A stretch of DNA of 64,000 nt from positions 4,133 to 68,132 of the forward strand of contig CAYTOK010000014.1 in assembly GCA_964439595.1 (NCBI GenBank). The letters run 5' to 3'. Position numbers and translations under genes: made by a program. The DNA is from CAIJXB01 sp964439595 (GTDB taxonomy: Bacteria; Chlamydiota; Chlamydiia; Chlamydiales; Rhabdochlamydiaceae). A model generated the notes under the pieces. That model made no database searches, had not been told where the DNA came from, and saw only the letters and a program-made list of their open reading frames with translations. Positions 17,111 through 26,031 of this stretch are shown piece after piece (the stretch's first letter is position 1; every line of letters starts with the position of its first letter).

Positions 17111-20100
17111 TTAATCAAGCAATCCTTGTAAAAAAAATGAACCCCAAGCTTGCAAATTAGCAGGGTATCTTTGCTTAACACTAAGCATTGCCTCTCTAAG
17201 AGCTTCCGCTTTACCAAAAGGCCGTCCTTCTTCTTTAGCCTGTTTTGAATGCCCTGTCTCTCTAAAATAAAATTGATAAAATGCATTGATAATACGCTCT
17301 GTTTGGGCATCTGGAATCTTCCATCTTGTAGCTATAACAGAAGATGCTCCGGCCGCAAGAAAAGCATGGCTCAATCCAACAACACCTTCACTACAAAGAG
17401 TTCCCTTACCGGATTCACATGCACTTAAAATAGCAACATCTGCATTAAGGGATAAACCAGCTAGATCATCTGCAAAAAATTCCTCCTCAGATAAGGAAAG
17501 GGCTCCTTGAAAAATAGAGTGAATATTTTTTTTGAATGGATTGCCTAAGTGATCTAACATAGAACCATGACAGGCAAAATGGATAAAGCTAGCAGATGGC
17601 ATCATTTCTACAAGAGTGCTCTTAGTTACTAGGTCACCTATAAGAATTGTAGGATCTGTAAAAAACTCTCTAGCACTCATAGCTTCTTTTTCCGAACCTG
17701 TTAAGTTGCGGTGTTTTTCCGCATTAGCTGCAATACAAGCTTTTTTAGGATCTCTTATAGGAGAGTTTCTTAGGTTTATTGCTTCAAGTCTTAAGAGAGT
17801 TTCTATAGAAGGAGCTGTTGTAAGCGTGTATTTATCTAAGAGAGTTTTGCCTTCAAAGTCTGTAAAGACCGCAAAGGGAAGCTCATGGATGATAGAATCA
17901 GGAATGATTGTAACACGATCTCCTACTCTTTCTGGGAGTAGGTGAGCAATGGGAGCAATAAGCGCATTATACCAAAGCTGCATTATCGACTCTTTTTCTT
18001 TACGTTCCAAGCCAGTTTCCTTGCCAGGACCTCTCAGCTCTTCAGAAATTAAGGATTCCGCATCTGACGGCTCTTCTTCCTCTATCTCAAAGGGATTTCC
18101 TCGAAGATAACGTGGTCTTTCTGATTTAAATTCTAGCTCATTTCTAATTGAAGCAAGTTCTATTTTTATATAATGAATAGCTCCTTGTGGAGCAACAACA
18201 AAACACCACCCCTCAGCTTTTTCAAAAGGGCTACAAGAATACATGACAAAAGTAGTTTGTAGCCTTGCAGACAGATCTTTAACCACTCCAAAATCTAATT
18301 CGCTTTGCGTATTTAACCCCAGTTTATTTCCAAGAATACTCACAAGAACTCTAGATCTCCCCAAGTCAGAAGCTGCAAAAATTTTCTCATAGGTGATTGA
18401 CTCCTGAGGGGAAGAGTCTATGTGCGCTAAAAGTATCGTTTCTAAAAGGCGATAAATGCGAAAGGTCTTTTCTAAAAAAAAGATACTTTGTTGAGATTGC
18501 GTAGATATAATTTGCCCTTCTAAAAGAGTCAAAATTTCTATTGCTTTATGTAAGTGGTCTAAAGCGCTTGGAAGATCATCTAATTGCTCAAGAAGACTTA
18601 TCTTGGCATGAGCTATCGCTTCTCTAAAGTGCTCCTTGGTCTCTTCTGCCATCATAAGACTTTGCTGATAAAATTGCCAAGCCCCAGGGATATCCTCAAG
18701 TCCCTTAGAGATATCCCCAAGCAAGTCACAAATAAACCCCAAAGAGGAGCGGTCACCGATTTCTCCGCAAAGAGCTAAAGCCTTATCACAAAATGGATAG
18801 GCTTCTTCATATTCTTTATCCTTGACGTGCATCTCTGCTAGATTATGGCACACGGAAAGGATTCCATCTTTTTTTCCGATCTCTTCAAAAATATGCAAAG
18901 CTTTTTGATAGGCATCAACAGCTAAATCTTTATTTTGTTTTTCTAATAGCTGGACACCCAATTCAGCATTAGATGATTTCAAGGTGCGGCTAAGCGACTT
19001 GTAAGCATTTCCCTTATTGGAATAAATAACGCCTTCCTCAGCCCTATTTCGTAATTTTAGAGATAGAGCCTTTTTGTAATGCTCGAGCGCAAGTAAATAG
19101 CTTCCAAGGTGCTCATAACAGTTACCAAGCCCAGCATCAGGAGTCCCTAATTCACAGCCTATCTCTTGATACATTATTTTGGCATTGCCGTAGAGCGCGA
19201 CTGCTTGCGTGTAATTGCCTAAACTACTATGAGTTTCTCCAAGATAAACATAAAGATCCCCTATAGTCTCCGGGTCTTTTGTTAGCCGTAATGCATTTTC
19301 ATAAAAAGTTATTGACTCCGTAAAGTTCCCTTGAAAAGCGTAGTCTCTACCCAGAAGGGTGTAAGCTCTAGCCACTGCTTCAGTATTTTGCATCTTTTCA
19401 AAAAATGCTAAATATTTTTTATGGAATAAGATAGCCAAGTCTATATTTCCTAAATTTGCATGTACAGCACCAATACCGGCAGAGATTTTTGCTAAAGAGC
19501 ACTCGTCTTCAAGTTTTTTTGCGATCTGCCACTGTTTAGTAAAAAGCTTTAAAGCTCGATCATAATCGCCCATATTTTGGTATACGATGGCAAGCTTCCC
19601 GTAAGACTCACCTAGAAATTGGAGATCTTTTGTTTTATTAACATGAATAATGCTCTCTCGATAACATAAAAGAGCCGCAAGAGAATCTGCAAATTCATAA
19701 TAAGCATCCCCCAGCAAGCTGTACCTTTTGTATAAATCCGAAGGTCTCTTTTTCGTAGCAGCTTTTATAGCCAAAGCCAAGGGGGCTAACTTTTCGATAC
19801 GTTTTTCTAGTATGTCCAACTTATCAGGATCTTGCTTTACTAATTTTTGCGCTCTCCATTCATTATAAGTTGTTAATACTCCAGAAGGGAGAATAAAAAT
19901 AGCTTTAGCGATGTAATCGATAGCTCTTTTTTTTAAAAGGGCTAATGCTGTCTCCAAGTTTTGAAAGTCTTCTCCCTCGGGGTAATTGGTAATAGGCACT
20001 TTTAAATAAGTAATATTTTCAATTGTAACAGCTGCCTTAATAAAAAAAGATGAGTCCTTAATTCCTATAGAGAATCGGACTTGCATATTTGACGCAGGAA

Positions 20101-20146
20101 TAACTCGATCAATAGAGTAATGGTCAGCCGATTGAATGGGGTGCAT
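17111..20146 (-). CDS. TPR-CHAT caspase-like protease
   Basis: This 1,011-aa protein starts at an ATG with AGGAGA upstream. Residues about 130-560 are a series of roughly ten tetratricopeptide repeats (for example SYGKLAIVYQNMGDYDRALK and LGETHSSLGNYTQAVALY). The C-terminal about 270 residues form a CHAT domain, a clan CD cysteine peptidase related to caspases: the histidine is in FIHFACHG (about residue 860) and the cysteine in ILSACESG (about residue 910), followed by GASSVIATRW. Both catalytic residues are present, so activity is expected. TPR-CHAT proteins work in bacterial defence and regulated cell death, and related proteases occur in eukaryotes (separase). No CRISPR or gasdermin-like gene is next to it. 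The small gene downstream (16265-17080) is its likely partner. Confidence 0.9.
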   Translation of the reverse strand: MHPIQSADHYSIDRVIPASNMQVRFSIGIKDSSFFIKAAVTIENITYLKVPITNYPEGEDFQNLETALALLKKRAIDYIAKAIFILPSGVLTTYNEWRAQKLVKQDPDKLDILEKRIEKLAPLALAIKAATKKRPSDLYKRYSLLGDAYYEFADSLAALLCYRESIIHVNKTKDLQFLGESYGKLAIVYQNMGDYDRALKLFTKQWQIAKKLEDECSLAKISAGIGAVHANLGNIDLAILFHKKYLAFFEKMQNTEAVARAYTLLGRDYAFQGNFTESITFYENALRLTKDPETIGDLYVYLGETHSSLGNYTQAVALYGNAKIMYQEIGCELGTPDAGLGNCYEHLGSYLLALEHYKKALSLKLRNRAEEGVIYSNKGNAYKSLSRTLKSSNAELGVQLLEKQNKDLAVDAYQKALHIFEEIGKKDGILSVCHNLAEMHVKDKEYEEAYPFCDKALALCGEIGDRSSLGFICDLLGDISKGLEDIPGAWQFYQQSLMMAEETKEHFREAIAHAKISLLEQLDDLPSALDHLHKAIEILTLLEGQIISTQSQQSIFFLEKTFRIYRLLETILLAHIDSSPQESITYEKIFAASDLGRSRVLVSILGNKLGLNTQSELDFGVVKDLSARLQTTFVMYSCSPFEKAEGWCFVVAPQGAIHYIKIELASIRNELEFKSERPRYLRGNPFEIEEEEPSDAESLISEELRGPGKETGLERKEKESIMQLWYNALIAPIAHLLPERVGDRVTIIPDSIIHELPFAVFTDFEGKTLLDKYTLTTAPSIETLLRLEAINLRNSPIRDPKKACIAANAEKHRNLTGSEKEAMSAREFFTDPTILIGDLVTKSTLVEMMPSASFIHFACHGSMLDHLGNPFKKNIHSIFQGALSLSEEEFFADDLAGLSLNADVAILSACESGKGTLCSEGVVGLSHAFLAAGASSVIATRWKIPDAQTERIINAFYQFYFRETGHSKQAKEEGRPFGKAEALREAMLSVKQRYPANLQAWGSFFLQGLLD

Positions 20147-20307
20147 TTATTTCTCCTACGATCTTATAAACAATTGCGGGTTATGCAATTTACAATAGCT
20201 AATAATAGAAGTACACCACTAAAAAACGTCCCCCGCAGATGACAAAAAAACTATTTTTCAAAAAAAACAATACAATATCACACCACTAATACAGCCCAAA
20301 TCCTCTC

Positions 20308-20336
20308 TTGCTCATTTCTCTAAAATAAAGTACAAT
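20308..20336 (+). promoter_or_regulatory. Sigma-70-type promoter for the dicarboxylate symporter gene
   Basis: TTGCTC at 20308-20313 and TACAAT at 20331-20336 are separated by 17 bp. The element lies 33 bases before the GTG start in the divergent gap between the CHAT gene and the symporter. Confidence 0.6.
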
Positions 20337-20368
20337 TTTAATAAAAACCAATTCTGTAGGGAGCTTTT

Positions 20369-21640
20369 GTGATACAATTTTTAGCTAAAAACAATAAGTA
20401 CCTAATTTTATTAAGTGTGGCTACTGCTATTTTACTTGGGATATGGACTCCTACACTTTTTGGACAAATTAAATTTTTAGGAGATTTATTTATTAATCTC
20501 TTAAAACTTTTTGCCTTACCTCTTATTTGTTCATCACTTTTAGCAGCCCTTGGGAATTTATCAGGAAACCTCTCTACTTTAAAGTCTTTAGCCAAAAAGA
20601 CCGTTGGATATATGCTTCTTAGTGAAATTATTGCCGTGACTATTGCTATTGGACTTTTTAGAGTTTTTAAACCGGGAGCCGGGAGTAATCCTGATTTAAT
20701 TTTAAATGGAGCGCAGTTTGAAGCTACAGAACATGCGGGCTTTGGGTTTTCTAACTTTATTCTTTCCATCTTTCCAGATAACATATTTCATGCACTCACG
20801 CATTTTGAGCTGCTTCCCGTTGTAGTATTCTCTATTTTATTTGGCCTTGGCTGCTCGTTTGCAGGAGAAGCAACAAAACCCTTGATTCGCTTGGCAATAA
20901 GCGTACGAGAAGCCTCCTCTAAGTGCTTACATGGGGTAATGCTTTTAGCTCCTGTTGGCATTTTTGCTTTAGTAGGAGCCGGTGTAGCTCAGTCTTATCT
21001 TAGTGGAGCTCTAAAAGCTAACTTCTCTGCCCTATTAGCTTTTGTTAGCGTCCTTGTAATCGGACTTTTTCTACACGGCCTCTGGCAGCTTATTGCTGTA
21101 GCTCTCATCTCTAAGCAAAAAATCCTCTATATTTTACAGCAAAGCCTTTCTGTCTTTTCAACAGCCTTTGGCACTTCAAGCTCTGTTGCCACACTTCCTG
21201 TAGCAATGCTTACGGCTGAAAAGCTCAAAGCTAAACCGTTTGCTACAAAATTCGTACTCCCTTTATGCGCCTCCATTAACGTCGGCGGAATGATGATGTA
21301 CGAGATGGGAGCCGTGCTATTTTTCTCACAAATGCTTGGAATAGACCTTTCCCTATCAGAGCAGCTCCTACTTGCTTTAGCTTGTATTTTAGGGGGCATG
21401 GCTGAGGGAGGGATCCCTGAAACAAGTATGGTAAGCCTTGTTGTCGTATTTAGAATTGTCAACATACCCCTATCCGCAATTTCTATTTTACTGCCTCTAG
21501 ACCGTATCATCGATCGCCTACGCACTGTTGTCAATATTTTTGGAAATATGTGCGGAGCAATCATAATCAGCCAATCTCTAAAAGAAGAAGAGCAGGTTCC
21601 TATAGAGAAAACTCCCCTTCCTCTAGAAACTACTCCATGA
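20369..21640 (+). CDS. Na+/H+-dicarboxylate or glutamate symporter (DAACS family)
   Basis: This 423-aa inner-membrane protein has about eight hydrophobic segments and re-entrant-loop motifs of the glutamate/dicarboxylate symporters. It has a serine-rich AFGTSSSVATLP segment (about residue 270) and a later NVGGMMMYEMGAVLFF region, followed by AEGGIPETSM. These correspond to the two hairpins that bind substrate and cations in this family. Start is GTG at 20369 after TAGGGAG. Chlamydiae depend on their host for amino acids and dicarboxylates, so import of glutamate, aspartate or a C4 dicarboxylate is likely; the exact substrate cannot be read. Its stop overlaps the ATG of the RING-like gene by 4 bp. 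Confidence 0.9.
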   Translation: MIQFLAKNNKYLILLSVATAILLGIWTPTLFGQIKFLGDLFINLLKLFALPLICSSLLAALGNLSGNLSTLKSLAKKTVGYMLLSEIIAVTIAIGLFRVFKPGAGSNPDLILNGAQFEATEHAGFGFSNFILSIFPDNIFHALTHFELLPVVVFSILFGLGCSFAGEATKPLIRLAISVREASSKCLHGVMLLAPVGIFALVGAGVAQSYLSGALKANFSALLAFVSVLVIGLFLHGLWQLIAVALISKQKILYILQQSLSVFSTAFGTSSSVATLPVAMLTAEKLKAKPFATKFVLPLCASINVGGMMMYEMGAVLFFSQMLGIDLSLSEQLLLALACILGGMAEGGIPETSMVSLVVVFRIVNIPLSAISILLPLDRIIDRLRTVVNIFGNMCGAIIISQSLKEEEQVPIEKTPLPLETTP

Positions 21641-22821
21641 ATCCGCTCCATTCCACCTATAGCTATACTGCAAATTCACCCTATAGCTTTATTCCTTCAC
21701 CTTCTTTAAAAGAAAAAACTCTTGAGTGTTCCTACTGCTTCGAACTTCTATCCGATAGCCAAGATGAAATAGAGCAGCTAAGTATGACACATGAAGGCCC
21801 CCTTGGAGAAAATCACCCCCCTATACATTTAAAGTGCTGTTTAAAATGGATTGAAAAAAGCAATCTTTGCATGTTTTGCAAAGACCCTGTAAGCAGCAAC
21901 CAACTTACACTTTTCTTAGAGAGATTACAACAAACCTCTAGCTTTGTATCTCTTAGTAGAGAAGACCTTAGTCAAATAGCCAAAAAAGCTAAGAAAGAAG
22001 CCAAAACCCCACTTGGTAAATTCAAATGCGCAGTGAAAACTTTAACTATAGCAATGGACCATTTTGAGCCTATTTTCCTACAATATAAAGTAGCTGCAGA
22101 AAACTATGAACTTCAGCTACAAGAATCCGTAATCCATCTGTGTAATGAGCTTACTTCTTCTACAAAAAAGGAATATCTCCTAGAAGAGGCTCTTCTTTTT
22201 ATACTTTCACTTACAGTTCCAGAAGCAGCATCCAGATACCACTTATTTTACGAAGCATCCGAAGAGGCAAGAGTTGCCTTTAACGAAAAAATGAGAGGAG
22301 TCCTGGACGAACTTCTAAAACCTAATTTAGGAGAGCCTTTTTCCCTTATAGAGAGCCCTCCATCAGCTGATTTAACAAATGATTTAGATCAAAAAATGCA
22401 TCAAATAGCAGGTAAACTAAGATCTATAGAATTGCAAACAGGGCAAATAGATGATCGGATCCAAAACCTCATAGAAAATCAAATGGCTTTTTCTCTATTA
22501 CAAGACAAAAGAAAAAGTAAACCTATTGTTTATGCACAGATTATACTTGCAGTGGCCCCTGCGCTTCTTTTTTTAGGAGCGCTTCTATGGCTTACCCAAA
22601 AATCCGAAGAGCGTCCTTCACATCTATCGAAGATGTCTACTCCAAATAAAGCCGCCCTGGTTTTTATAGCAATACTTTCTCTAATTCTTCCTAGGATGCT
22701 CTCAGCAAAAAGACCTATCCTCTACCTTGCAATAGAAAAAAGACTAGAAGATTTCCTTTTTTATAATACGCTAAGCCTCACAAAATGGAACCATAGAGAT
22801 TTAGAGTCAAGATTTTATTGA
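21637..22821 (+). CDS. RING-like zinc-finger membrane protein, candidate E3 ligase effector
   Basis: I start this 394-aa protein at the ATG at 21637, which overlaps the symporter stop (ATGA); a longer frame from a GTG at 21550 would run inside the symporter gene. Near the N-terminus, C31-x2-C34, H60/H64-x2-C67 (plus C68) and C78-x2-C81 form a RING-type spacing (CSYCFELL, HLKCCLKWI, LCMFCK). A long helical middle region follows. Two hydrophobic segments lie at about 302-319 and 339-354 in the bilobed arrangement seen in chlamydial inclusion-membrane proteins. RING domains act in eukaryotic ubiquitin ligation, which bacteria lack, so host-directed function is plausible. The ligand count is near-minimal and a non-ligase zinc finger is possible. 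No close family is recognised. Confidence 0.65.
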   Translation: MNPLHSTYSYTANSPYSFIPSPSLKEKTLECSYCFELLSDSQDEIEQLSMTHEGPLGENHPPIHLKCCLKWIEKSNLCMFCKDPVSSNQLTLFLERLQQTSSFVSLSREDLSQIAKKAKKEAKTPLGKFKCAVKTLTIAMDHFEPIFLQYKVAAENYELQLQESVIHLCNELTSSTKKEYLLEEALLFILSLTVPEAASRYHLFYEASEEARVAFNEKMRGVLDELLKPNLGEPFSLIESPPSADLTNDLDQKMHQIAGKLRSIELQTGQIDDRIQNLIENQMAFSLLQDKRKSKPIVYAQIILAVAPALLFLGALLWLTQKSEERPSHLSKMSTPNKAALVFIAILSLILPRMLSAKRPILYLAIEKRLEDFLFYNTLSLTKWNHRDLESRFY

Positions 22822-23075
22822 GACTCTGCAATAAGGCGAAGTTTTTCTTTACGACTGAGCTTTTTAATAAAAGCTTCTTTTTTGGAGGCCTCTGAGCGGT
22901 TAGGATGAGATTCTTTAAAAACCACCTTTAAAGGCGCTGACAAAGAAAAAAACTTAGCTCCTTTTTTTCCTTTTTGGTGAGCTTCAAAGCGTTTTTCTAA
23001 ATTAGTAGAAATGCCTGTATATAAAGACCCAGATACCGTTTCAATAATATAGACTTCCCAAATATCCCCTTCCAT
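22815..23075 (-). CDS. GIY-YIG domain nuclease-family protein (UPF0213/YhbQ type)
   Basis: This 86-aa protein consists of a single GIY-YIG fold: VYIIETVSGSLYTGIS near the N-terminus supplies the paired Tyr/Gly strands, followed by LEKRFEAHQKGKKGAKF with the conserved Arg and His. Length and layout match the small stand-alone YhbQ/UPF0213 proteins, whose cellular role is poorly defined (DNA repair has been proposed). Its 3' end overlaps the convergent RING-like gene by 7 bp. The kinase gene upstream on the same strand ends 3 bp before its start. Confidence 0.9.
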   Translation of the reverse strand: MEGDIWEVYIIETVSGSLYTGISTNLEKRFEAHQKGKKGAKFFSLSAPLKVVFKESHPNRSEASKKEAFIKKLSRKEKLRLIAESQ

Positions 23076-23078
23076 CCA

Positions 23079-24482
23079 CTAAAACCCTTTAGCAAAAGGC
23101 CAATCTATTCCTTCTTCCATCTTTTGTAGCACCCAAGGCATATCTACACGATCTTTAGGATGTCTTCTTAGCATATTCCAACAAACATACTCTATAGATT
23201 TTTTATTTGCAGGCTCTTTCCTGTCCCTATGGGTAGCAATCCCTCGAAACGTTTTTACCTCTTCGCATAAACTCTTAGAAAAGCGCCTAAAAAAGGAGAC
23301 CCCTATAGACCATACATCCATTTTTGTAGACTCAAAAAGATTAAACTCTCTTCCATAATAAATTCGACTAGCTAACTCAGGAGAGACAAAGGCAGATGTC
23401 CCTACATTCTCTTCTAACTGCTTGTAATCGCTCCTTAAGCAAGCATATCCAAAATCTCCAAGCTTTACTTCTAAAAAGCCTCTTTTTTTTGTAAGAAAAA
23501 TATTCTGCGGCTTTATATCTCGATGAACCCATCCTTTGTGATGCATATAAGCCACAGCTTTAACAGTTTGGTTAAATACAGACTGAAACTCTTCACGCTT
23601 AAACGACCTCCAATACTTAGCCATACATCCCAGCTCGCACATCTCAAATAAAATACGAGCCCCCAGATTATCACACCTTACCATGGTCTCTACCTGAATA
23701 AATCCTTCTTCCCCTTGAAAAGCCTTTAGAGCACGCAGCTCTCCTTCTCTAACAACCTTAATACCGGCAGAAGCAAAACTCTCCCCTGTCTTCAAGCTAT
23801 ACGCTTTGGTAATGGTTTTTCTACCTGGATCATACGCTTTACCGACTGGGGGTTTGGCTAGACATGCATCACCGAGCTTCTTACGGTTAAAGCAAATAAA
23901 CCTATCTCCTCTTTCTGTAACAATAAGAGATCTATCTAAAAGTCTTGGGTAATCTTTCCTACTTATATATAAAGGTCTACCTGAACTTTTTGCCTTAGTC
24001 ATCTTTTGTATTACACTACTCACGCAAAATTCATGAACCTTCCTAAAAAAAGCAAAGGATTCATCTTCTCCTGCTTGGGCCAGATTTTGATCTAAAATAG
24101 AGGCTCTTAATAAGCTGCTAGAAAGCACTTTAGTTTCTAGTCCTGTGGCAACATCAAGTAAAATAGAGCCTATTATAAGCGTTGTATTTTTTGTTTTCTC
24201 ACTAAAGCTAATAATAGCAATGTCTAAAGAAACTTCTCTGCAAACAGGACTTTCTAAAAGCACTCTGATAATTCCTCTCACCTTTTGCCTTAGCAAAGTT
24301 TCTGCATTAGGGCCGCAATAAACCACTCTAGATCTAGAATAGGTGAGCACTTGGGACTCAAGATAAAAAAGTGTTTTTTCAAGGTCTTCAAACTGCCTAC
24401 AAGTCGATGATTCTATAAAAGAACTAGGATACAAGCTGAGGGAAGAAAAGCTACTATTAAGGGATAAAACTCTTGTAATCAT
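23079..24482 (-). CDS. Eukaryotic-type Ser/Thr protein kinase, paralogue A
   Basis: This is a 467-aa protein. The first about 200 residues form an N-terminal domain I do not recognise, ending in RSLIVTERGDRFICFNRKK. The kinase core follows: SAGIKVV (lysine of the small lobe), WVHRDIKPQNIF catalytic loop, KLGDFGYA, a SPELA activation-segment end and DVWSIG. All key residues are present. There is no transmembrane segment or extracellular domain, unlike PknB-type receptor kinases. It lies 44 bp from a second kinase with the same architecture, so a tandem duplication is clear. A soluble kinase pair in an intracellular bacterium could be secreted effectors or internal regulators. Confidence 0.9.
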   Translation of the reverse strand: MITRVLSLNSSFSSLSLYPSSFIESSTCRQFEDLEKTLFYLESQVLTYSRSRVVYCGPNAETLLRQKVRGIIRVLLESPVCREVSLDIAIISFSEKTKNTTLIIGSILLDVATGLETKVLSSSLLRASILDQNLAQAGEDESFAFFRKVHEFCVSSVIQKMTKAKSSGRPLYISRKDYPRLLDRSLIVTERGDRFICFNRKKLGDACLAKPPVGKAYDPGRKTITKAYSLKTGESFASAGIKVVREGELRALKAFQGEEGFIQVETMVRCDNLGARILFEMCELGCMAKYWRSFKREEFQSVFNQTVKAVAYMHHKGWVHRDIKPQNIFLTKKRGFLEVKLGDFGYACLRSDYKQLEENVGTSAFVSPELASRIYYGREFNLFESTKMDVWSIGVSFFRRFSKSLCEEVKTFRGIATHRDRKEPANKKSIEYVCWNMLRRHPKDRVDMPWVLQKMEEGIDWPFAKGF

Positions 24483-24526
24483 AGCTCACAATCCCTTCAT
24501 AAAATTTCTCATAAAAACACCTTTTT

Positions 24527-25972
24527 TTAAAGAGACCAATTAATTCCGAGCTTTATCTTTTCTAAAACCCAATGTAAATCCACTCTTTCTGCAGGATTTT
24601 TTCTCAGCATGCGCCAAAGAATATATTTTATGGAATTAACTTTAGAAGGTTTTACATCTTCTTCATAAACAGCTATTTTCTCTAAGCTTTGAGTTTGCAA
24701 ATAAAACTTTTTAGACATCATCCTACAAAAGCTAGCACCGAGAGCCCAAACGTCTCTTTTTGTTACTAAAGAAAGGCTTAGAGGAGCGCTTGCTGCAAGT
24801 TCTGGGGATGCATACTCAACCGTTCCCCTTTTTATCCCTGCGGCTTTAGAGTCTGTTTGTAAATATGAAAAGCCAAAATCACCGAGTTTTACCTCTAGAA
24901 AGCCTCTTTTTTTAGTAAGGAAAATATTATCAGGCTTTACATCTCCATGAACCCATCCTTCTTGATGCATGTAAGCAAGAGATTTAACAACTTGAGCGAA
25001 TATCATCGGAATATCCCGCGGAGTAATTGTACCTATAGAATAAGCAGTAGCCATATTACCTAGCTCATACATTTCAAATAAAACACGAGCTCCCCCACTC
25101 GGATGCCTCACTAAGATTTTCATCTCAGCAAAGCCCTCTTTCCCTTGAAAAAACTCCATAGCTTTTACTTCGCGACTATTTACTTTTTTTATACCAGCAG
25201 AGGCAAACCTCTCTCCTGTTTCTAAGTCGGAAGCTATAGTCATCACTTTAGACTCAAGAGGAATAGGTTGACTGCTTGAATATGATGACAAACAAAGGTC
25301 CCCTTGCTTTTTTCTATTAAAACAAATAAATCTCTGCCCTTGCTCTGTAATAAGTAGAGATCTACTTAAATCATTTATGTGTTCCCTAGATCTTAGATAG
25401 ATAGGCTGATTTACGCCTCTAGCCTGAGCTATATAGAAAGGTAAGCGGTCTACTAAAAAAAGGTGCACTTTCATGAAAAACACCTGATCTACCAACCCCT
25501 TTAAATCTAGACTCCTAGACTGTAATTGAAGAGGCAATAAATTTATGACGGCTCTATCTGTTAGTTCTGCAGATAGGATACGCGTTTCCAGGGCTGTAGT
25601 AAAATCAAGTATCACACTTTCAAAAACAAAAGTAATTCTTTTGGAAAACAAGCCAGGAGTAATCACGATTCTAGCAATATCTAATAAAATAACCCCTTGA
25701 GAAGTAAGCGTATTCATTGGGAGCTCTAAAACCATTCGAATAGCTCCGCGTATCTTCACTCCTAGGGCCAAATCCTCAGCAGCATGACAGGCAAAGAGCA
25801 TTTTAGACTCAAGACAAAAAAGCATATTCATGTCTTTAATTTTCTTAGGAAGATCCTTAAAAGAAGGTAAGGAAAAAGCAGCAGGATGCGTTTGAAAACG
25901 CCCAACCAGTTCTTTTTTATAAGGAATAATTGCACTGTCATTTCCAACCAAACAACAAGAAACAAATCTCAT
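24527..25972 (-). CDS. Eukaryotic-type Ser/Thr protein kinase, paralogue B
   Basis: This 481-aa protein starts at the ATG at 25972, which has GGAG 7 bases upstream; a TTG 4 codons earlier would overlap that ribosome site. It shares the architecture of the neighbouring kinase: about 200 residues of N-terminal domain ending in RSLLITEQGQRFICFNRKK, then the kinase core with SAGIKKV, WVHGDVKPDNIFLTKKRGF, KLGDFGFS, GTVEYASPELA and DVWALG. The catalytic loop has HGD in place of HRD, a substitution found in some active kinases that do not use activation-loop phosphorylation. The segment from IFLTKKRGFLEVKLGDFG is identical in both copies, so the duplication is fairly recent or under strong constraint. 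Confidence 0.88.
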   Translation of the reverse strand: MRFVSCCLVGNDSAIIPYKKELVGRFQTHPAAFSLPSFKDLPKKIKDMNMLFCLESKMLFACHAAEDLALGVKIRGAIRMVLELPMNTLTSQGVILLDIARIVITPGLFSKRITFVFESVILDFTTALETRILSAELTDRAVINLLPLQLQSRSLDLKGLVDQVFFMKVHLFLVDRLPFYIAQARGVNQPIYLRSREHINDLSRSLLITEQGQRFICFNRKKQGDLCLSSYSSSQPIPLESKVMTIASDLETGERFASAGIKKVNSREVKAMEFFQGKEGFAEMKILVRHPSGGARVLFEMYELGNMATAYSIGTITPRDIPMIFAQVVKSLAYMHQEGWVHGDVKPDNIFLTKKRGFLEVKLGDFGFSYLQTDSKAAGIKRGTVEYASPELAASAPLSLSLVTKRDVWALGASFCRMMSKKFYLQTQSLEKIAVYEEDVKPSKVNSIKYILWRMLRKNPAERVDLHWVLEKIKLGINWSL

Positions 25973-26031
25973 ATAATACTCCAAATGAAATTATTTTCAT
26001 TTATAGTATCACATAAAAAATATAAATGCAA

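Noticed and set aside
17111..20146. CHAT protein as a type III-E CRISPR partner
   Set aside because: No gRAMP/Cas7-11 gene, CRISPR array or Csx30-like neighbour is visible in the window.
22815..22821. Overlap of the RING-like and GIY-YIG genes as a sign of misannotation
   Set aside because: A 7-bp convergent overlap of stop regions is common in compact genomes and both products are well supported at their ends.
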